From positions 1 to 55,251 of the forward strand of contig CATONV010000008.1 of NCBI GenBank assembly GCA_951801655.1: 55,251 nt of DNA, read 5' to 3'. The position numbers and the translations under genes are program-made. Positions 51,151-55,251 of this stretch are shown here, piece after piece. Position 1 is the first letter of the stretch. Each line of letters begins with the position of its first letter. This DNA comes from an uncultured Oscillospiraceae bacterium. GTDB taxonomy: Bacteria > Bacillota > Clostridia > Oscillospirales > Oscillospiraceae. The notes beneath the pieces were generated by a model, which worked only from the letters and a program-made list of their open reading frames with translations, ran no database searches and had not been told where the DNA came from.

Positions 51151-52593
51151 TTACTTTGAGGCCATGTACTCCTGGCAGGTAACAAATTGCACAGACACAT
51201 CCCAGGCCACATCTCGGTAGACCAGGAAGCAGATATCCCCCTTGTTCAGCTGTTCGTTGACCGTCCAGCCTGGGAATGGAACCAGCGGCAAGGTCAGCTC
51301 CTGGGCCCCGCGGTCCACTTGAAGTCTGGCACTGTCCAGCCGCTGGTGGTACACCTGAAAATTGGCATAATAGACGCCGAGCAGCAGGATACAGGCCGCT
51401 GCTCCGGGCGCCCAAGCAAACTTGGGCGGCTTCAGCCCCAGTCTTCGGGCCTCCCGCCACAGCAGGGACGCAACAATCATCAGTACCGCGTAGCTTGGAA
51501 AGAGGGCCCGGGATTCCACCGGGGACACCAGCAGAAGCGGGCCGTTAACGACGCACAAGGCCAGTGCCCCGGCCAGAACCTGGACCCGGACCGCGCCGCC
51601 GCGCCACTGGGCCAGCAGGGCCAGCCAGATCAGCGCCAGTCCACAGGCCAAAAGCATCCGTTTGACGCCGTGGACGCTGTAATCATGGACAGAATCCAAC
51701 AGGGTGTCCACCAGGCAGAGCATATGGACGGGAACCAGCAGGGCAACCCAGGGTTTCCAGACGTTCCCCTGCCGTTTTACAAGCCATACCAGCAGAAAGC
51801 TGATGAGCAGGGCGGCCGCCACAGGACGGACCAGGGCCTCCGTCATGACAAAGGTCAGATTCCGGCGAATGAGCTCCAGCCCCATGGCCCGGTTGTCGCT
51901 GCCCACCTGCGTGTAGCCCGGGTTGGCAAACATAAGCGCCGCGCCTAAGATGGCCCCCAGTCCGGCGGCCAGAGAGGCGGGCAGGCGTACCCTGTCGCGC
52001 AGAAAGGCGTACCCTGCGCAGATAATCCCGCCCAGACAGATCAGGATTGTAACCGGTTCCATGAAAAAACAGCTGCACAGGCTGGTCAGAAAGCACAGCG
52101 CAGGCCGATCTTTTTGGAGAAGCTCCAGCAAGATCAGGATGCCCACCATGGGAAGAAGATAGTTGACGAAGGCCGCCCCCCAGGAGTAGACCTGCTGCCA
52201 GATCCCCCTGGGAGCCAAGGCTACCAGGGAAAAGGCCAAGGCGAAGCCCTCCCACTTCCAGCCGGGAGAGGGGGCAAACCGCCTGCCCAGCAGAAGGGTC
52301 ATCCCGGCCAGCACGCCGCCCATGAACAGTCCCCGCAGCCACCCCAGGGGGGTAAAATACAGCTTGCCCTGTATGACACCGATCAGGTTGCCCAGATACC
52401 GTCCGTTGGCGGGAACACCGTAAGCGTGCATGTCCTCCGGGTTAGGCCGGGTGAGCAGAAAGTCCTTCAGCGAATCGTATTGCCAATAGTCAAAGTAACA
52501 GTCGTCGCACTCTGGGACAAAGAGCAGTCCCAGAAGGAAAAACAGTCCCAACAACAGAACCGGCCCCCAAAAACGCTTTCGCCGCTGTTCCAT
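51151..52593 (-). CDS. polytopic membrane protein, DUF6056-like
   Basis: A 480-residue protein with about twelve membrane helices and short loops. The early PECDDCYFDYWQYDS loop, acidic residues after the first helix, recalls the catalytic Asp/Glu loop of GT-C glycosyltransferase-type proteins such as DUF6056 (resemblance, not proof). Its role is probably in cell-surface glycan assembly. The ATG at 52593 has GGGAGGAGG upstream. It is 29 bases after the fba terminator region with no separate promoter seen. Confidence 0.72.
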   Translation of the reverse strand: MEQRRKRFWGPVLLLGLFFLLGLLFVPECDDCYFDYWQYDSLKDFLLTRPNPEDMHAYGVPANGRYLGNLIGVIQGKLYFTPLGWLRGLFMGGVLAGMTLLLGRRFAPSPGWKWEGFALAFSLVALAPRGIWQQVYSWGAAFVNYLLPMVGILILLELLQKDRPALCFLTSLCSCFFMEPVTILICLGGIICAGYAFLRDRVRLPASLAAGLGAILGAALMFANPGYTQVGSDNRAMGLELIRRNLTFVMTEALVRPVAAALLISFLLVWLVKRQGNVWKPWVALLVPVHMLCLVDTLLDSVHDYSVHGVKRMLLACGLALIWLALLAQWRGGAVRVQVLAGALALCVVNGPLLLVSPVESRALFPSYAVLMIVASLLWREARRLGLKPPKFAWAPGAAACILLLGVYYANFQVYHQRLDSARLQVDRGAQELTLPLVPFPGWTVNEQLNKGDICFLVYRDVAWDVSVQFVTCQEYMASK

Positions 52594-52636
52594 ACGGCCT
52601 CCTCCCTCCCCAGGATCCTTCAGATCCTCGGTTATG

Positions 52637-52673
52637 AAAAAAGGGCGACACCTCATCGGTCGGTCGCCCTTTT
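52637..52673 (-). terminator. fba terminator
   Basis: AAAAGGGCGAC (52639-52649) pairs with GTCGCCCTTTT (52663-52673); on the minus strand a run of six T follows. It lies 19 bases after the fba stop. Confidence 0.9.
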
Positions 52674-52691
52674 CCTAAATTAAACTGAGAT

Positions 52692-53663
52692 TCAGGCCTT
52701 GCCGTTGCACCCCAGGACATCCACCAGCTTGTGGCGGACCAGCTCCTTGATGTTGGCGCGGGCGGGCTTGAGGTACTGACGGGGATCGAAGTGATCGGGA
52801 TGCTCGCTGAAGTACTGACGGACGGTGCCGGTGAGGGCCAGACGCAGGTCGGAGTCGATGTTGATCTTGCACACAGCACTCTCAGCGGCCTTGCGCAGCT
52901 GGGCCTCGGGGATACCCACGGCGTCGGGCATCTTGCCGCCGTTGGCGTTGATCATCTTCACGTAGTCCTGGGGCACGGAGGAAGAGCCGTGAAGCACGAT
53001 GGGGAAGCCGGGCAGACGCTTGACGACCTCGTCCAGGATGTCGAAGCGCAGGGGGGGCGGGACCAGCTCGCCGGTGGCGGGGTCACGGGTACACTGAGCG
53101 GCGGTGAACTTGTAAGCGCCGTGGCTGGTGCCGATGGCAATGGCCAGGGAGTCGCAGCCGGTCTTGGAGACAAACTCCTCGACCTCTTCGGGGCGGGTGT
53201 AGTGGGAGGCTTCGGCGGAGACGTTCACGTCGTCCTCCACACCGGCCAGAGCGCCCAGCTCGGCCTCGACCACCACGCCGTGGTCATGGGCGTACTCGAC
53301 GACCTTCTTGGTGCCCTCGATGTTCTCGGCGAAGGGCTTGGAGGACAGGTCGATCATGACGGAGGTGAAGCCGTCGTCAATGCAGGACTTGCAGGTCTCG
53401 AAGCTGTCGCCGTGGTCCAGATGGAGCACGATGGGGATCTCGGGGCACTCGATGACGGCGGACTCCACCAGCTTCACCAGATAGGTGTGGTTGGCGTAGG
53501 CGCGGGCACCCTTGGAGACCTGAAGGATCACAGGGGCCTTCTCCTCGCGGCAGGCCTCGGTGATGCCCTGGATGATCTCCATGTTGTTGACATTGAAGGC
53601 GCCGATGGCGTAACCGCCGTTATAGGCCTTCTTGAACATTTCGGTAGAAGTAACAAGGGGCAT
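52692..53663 (-). CDS. fba: class II fructose-bisphosphate aldolase
   Basis: Cleaves fructose 1,6-bisphosphate into two triose phosphates, zinc-dependent. The 323-residue length fits. Marks: VLHLDHGDSFETC (metal-binding histidine), VVVEAELGALAG, IAIGTSHGAYKF and VLHGSSSVP with metal histidines. GGAGG precedes the ATG at 53663. It faces away from the PPi-phosphofructokinase gene at 54285, so two consecutive glycolytic steps are encoded divergently. Confidence 0.97.
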   Translation of the reverse strand: MPLVTSTEMFKKAYNGGYAIGAFNVNNMEIIQGITEACREEKAPVILQVSKGARAYANHTYLVKLVESAVIECPEIPIVLHLDHGDSFETCKSCIDDGFTSVMIDLSSKPFAENIEGTKKVVEYAHDHGVVVEAELGALAGVEDDVNVSAEASHYTRPEEVEEFVSKTGCDSLAIAIGTSHGAYKFTAAQCTRDPATGELVPPPLRFDILDEVVKRLPGFPIVLHGSSSVPQDYVKMINANGGKMPDAVGIPEAQLRKAAESAVCKINIDSDLRLALTGTVRQYFSEHPDHFDPRQYLKPARANIKELVRHKLVDVLGCNGKA

Positions 53664-53695
53664 GGGAATAACCTCCTTATAATAATGTCCCTTTT

Positions 53696-53723
53696 ATTTT
53701 ACCACATTTTCCCCAGATTGCAA
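53696..53723 (-). promoter_or_regulatory. fba promoter
   Basis: On the minus strand TTGCAA (53723-53718), 16-base spacer, TAAAAT (53701-53696), 33 bases before the fba start. Confidence 0.65.
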
Positions 53724-53737
53724 CAGCACAGCAGAAA

Positions 53738-53766
53738 AAAACTCCCGCCTGTCCGACGGGAGTTTT
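53738..53766 (-). terminator. terminator of the DUF3784 gene
   Basis: AAAACTCCCG (53738-53747) pairs with CGGGAGTTTT (53757-53766); on the minus strand seven T follow. Confidence 0.88.
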
Positions 53767-53795
53767 GTGGGATTTGTGAATCGACCATTATTGGT

Positions 53796-54110
53796 CTATT
53801 TTTTGATCCGGTCTCCTGTATTGATATAGATGATACCGCCAATACTGACGATAAAAGCCAACCCGAGTCCAAGCCATAAAATCCACATTTTATCGAATAT
53901 ATCGCTCAGCATGATGATGAAAAAGCAACCCGCAATGGCAAACATCAGTTTTCCCACACATCTGCAAAGTTTCTTTTCGTCGATCTTCTCTTTTTCTGCT
54001 TTTGAGGCGGTGTTATATCCGGCAATCAAAAAAGCGCCCTTCCCCTTCAAAAATATGACACCCAGAATCACGAGCGATCCGACAACCGCCCCATGGATGG
54101 CCAGTAACAC
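53796..54110 (-). CDS. DUF3784-like membrane protein
   Basis: A 104-residue protein with three membrane helices (about 5-25, 53-72 and 75-95). The first loop GKGAFLIAGYNTASKAEKEKIDEKKLCRCVGK is the DUF3784 signature. No function is known. The GTG at 54110 has GGAGGGG five bases upstream and gives the usual family length; an ATG at 54152 would add 14 residues without a good ribosome site. Confidence 0.8.
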   Translation of the reverse strand: MLLAIHGAVVGSLVILGVIFLKGKGAFLIAGYNTASKAEKEKIDEKKLCRCVGKLMFAIAGCFFIIMLSDIFDKMWILWLGLGLAFIVSIGGIIYINTGDRIKK

Positions 54111-54194
54111 AATATCCCCTCCAATCACCGCTTTTCCCTGTGATTTTACCATCGTCAGCCTAAAAATTCAATACAAGGTCGGCTATTCTTTCCG

Positions 54195-54223
54195 TTTACA
54201 ACTCCGGAAATTTTTGCTATAAT
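54195..54223 (+). promoter_or_regulatory. promoter of the PPi-phosphofructokinase gene
   Basis: TTTACA (54195-54200), 17-base spacer, TATAAT (54218-54223), 61 bases before the ATG at 54285. Confidence 0.88.
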
Positions 54224-54284
54224 ATCCTCGCTTAGATTTATCACCTGCTCCACAGAGGATATTTTGAATTTGGAGGTAATCAAC

Positions 54285-55251
54285 ATGAGCAACACATTAA
54301 AGGGCGCCCTGATTATCGGTCAGTCCGGCGGTCCCACTTCCGTTATCAACGCCAGCGCCTACGGCGTGATCCGCACCGCTCTGGACTGCCCCGACATCAC
54401 CGCCGTCTACGGCGCTGCCCACGGCATCAAGGGCGTTCTCAACGACAAGCTGTACGACATGGGCCAGGAGGACGCCAAGGAGCTGGAGCTGCTGCTCAAC
54501 ACCCCCTCCTCCGAGCTGGGCTCCTGCCGCTACAAGATCGCCGACCCCGACGCCGACGACACCGACTACAAGCGCATCTTGGAGATTTTCAAGAAGTACG
54601 ACGTGCGCTACTTCTTCTACAACGGCGGCAACGACTCCATGGACACCTGCAACAAGATTTCCAAGTATATGCAGAAGGTGGGCTACGAGTGCCGCATCAT
54701 GGGCGTGCCCAAGACCATCGACAACGACCTCTTCGGCACCGACCACTGCCCCGGCTTTGCCTCCGCCGCCAAGTATATCGCCACCTCCTGCGCCGAGGTG
54801 TACAAGGACGCCCGGGTGTATGACACCGGCATGGTGACCATCATCGAAATCATGGGCCGTCACGCCGGCTGGCTGGCCGGCGCCGCCGCTCTGGCCGGGG
54901 TCGTCGGCTGCGCCCCCGACCTGGTCTACCTCCCCGAGGTGGACTTCGACATGGACAAGTTCCTCTCCGACGTGGACCGCATCTTCAAGGCCAACGGCAA
55001 CTGCATCGTGGCCGTCTCCGAGGGCATCCACTACGCCGACGGCTCCTTCGTCTCCGAGGCTAAGACCTCCGCCACCGACGGCTTTGGCCACGCCCAGCTG
55101 GGCGGTCTGGCCTCTCTGCTGGCCAGCGTGGTCAAGGAGAAGACCGGTGCCAAGGTCCGCGGCATTGAGCTCTCCCTTCTCCAGCGCTGCGGCGCTCACG
55201 TGGCCTCCCGCACCGATATTGACGAGTCCTTCCTGGCCGGCAAGACCGCCG
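54285..55251 (+). CDS. PPi-type 6-phosphofructokinase, 5' part
   Basis: Phosphorylates fructose 6-phosphate, probably with pyrophosphate instead of ATP. The window ends inside the gene (322 complete codons visible of a usual 400-420). IIGQSGGPTSVINAS is the phosphoryl-donor loop, GGNDSMDT replaces the ATP-type GGDGS, and VPKTIDND carries the lysine that marks PPi-dependent enzymes, followed by MGRHAGWLA. TGGAGG precedes the ATG and a strong promoter lies upstream. It is divergent from fba. Confidence 0.92.
   Translation, partial: MSNTLKGALIIGQSGGPTSVINASAYGVIRTALDCPDITAVYGAAHGIKGVLNDKLYDMGQEDAKELELLLNTPSSELGSCRYKIADPDADDTDYKRILEIFKKYDVRYFFYNGGNDSMDTCNKISKYMQKVGYECRIMGVPKTIDNDLFGTDHCPGFASAAKYIATSCAEVYKDARVYDTGMVTIIEIMGRHAGWLAGAAALAGVVGCAPDLVYLPEVDFDMDKFLSDVDRIFKANGNCIVAVSEGIHYADGSFVSEAKTSATDGFGHAQLGGLASLLASVVKEKTGAKVRGIELSLLQRCGAHVASRTDIDESFLAGKTA

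Noticed and set aside
52731-53879. Plus-strand 382-codon frame
   Set aside because: Antisense of fba; repetitive Gly/Val/Leu composition.
54297-55199. Minus-strand 300-codon frame over the phosphofructokinase gene
   Set aside because: Val/Gly/Ala-rich shadow of a highly GC-biased real gene with clear PFP motifs.

Overview
The window is chromosomal DNA from a GC-rich, endospore-forming Gram-positive anaerobe. It most resembles Clostridia of the Oscillospirales (Flavonifractor / Intestinimonas / Oscillibacter type). This rests on gene content only: sporulation genes (yunB-like, spoIIM, cwlD, a spoIID-like gene, cotJ), the SCIFF peptide and its radical SAM maturase, a T-box leader, PPi-type phosphofructokinase and strong AGGAGG ribosome-binding sites. 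No rRNA, tRNA, insertion sequence or CRISPR array was seen. A 28-bp inverted repeat is present in two related copies.

Layout. 1-2.4 kb: 3' end of malic enzyme and three small metabolic or unknown genes. 2.4-4.9 kb: a T-box leader whose specifier reads UAC (Tyr), driving an EamA transporter and then tyrS. 4.9-6.5 kb: a Xer-type tyrosine recombinase with a folded leader holding a dif-like 28-bp dyad, then a small membrane protein. 6.5-17.2 kb (minus strand): DUF362 ferredoxin protein, EamA transporter, ligA, VanZ-like, YunB, DUF5713, methionine gamma-lyase family protein, murD, xerD, spoIIM. 17.4-24.5 kb: the SCIFF locus (scfB, scfA, TIGR04086, yajC, tgt), a TfoX-C gene broken by a stop codon, an ECF sigma / anti-sigma pair, and queA. 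24.5-30 kb: SpoIID-like amidase activator, then the lysine/diaminopimelate operon asd - lipoprotein - dapA - dapB behind an attenuator-like leader. 30-36.3 kb: zinc-ribbon and ankyrin proteins, an XRE-desulfoferrodoxin fusion, tcdA, a Cys-rich mini-protein, radA, cwlD and a cotJ operon in which CotJA and CotJB are fused.

36.3-47.8 kb is the accessory island and the most interesting part. A small serine recombinase precedes a strong promoter and a transcription unit of an unrecognised 683-residue protein, a 999-residue P-loop ATPase, an 889-residue adenosine deaminase-like protein and a small four-helix membrane protein. The ATPase/deaminase pair fits the RADAR anti-phage system (RdrA/RdrB), with the membrane protein in the place of the accessory subunit. 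The large upstream protein is, to my knowledge, not a standard RADAR component. Two strong RNA hairpins, one at the 5' end of the message and one just before rdrA, are also unexplained. An LTA-synthase-like sulfatase follows before the first clear terminator.

47.8-55.3 kb: radical SAM/SPASM protein, amidase-domain protein, XRE regulator with glycine-rich repeats, AraC/GyrI-type regulator, a polytopic membrane protein, then fba facing away from a PPi-phosphofructokinase cut by the window end.

All calls come from reading the sequence and translations by eye. Family names are recognition from memory, and starts were chosen by ribosome-binding-site position.
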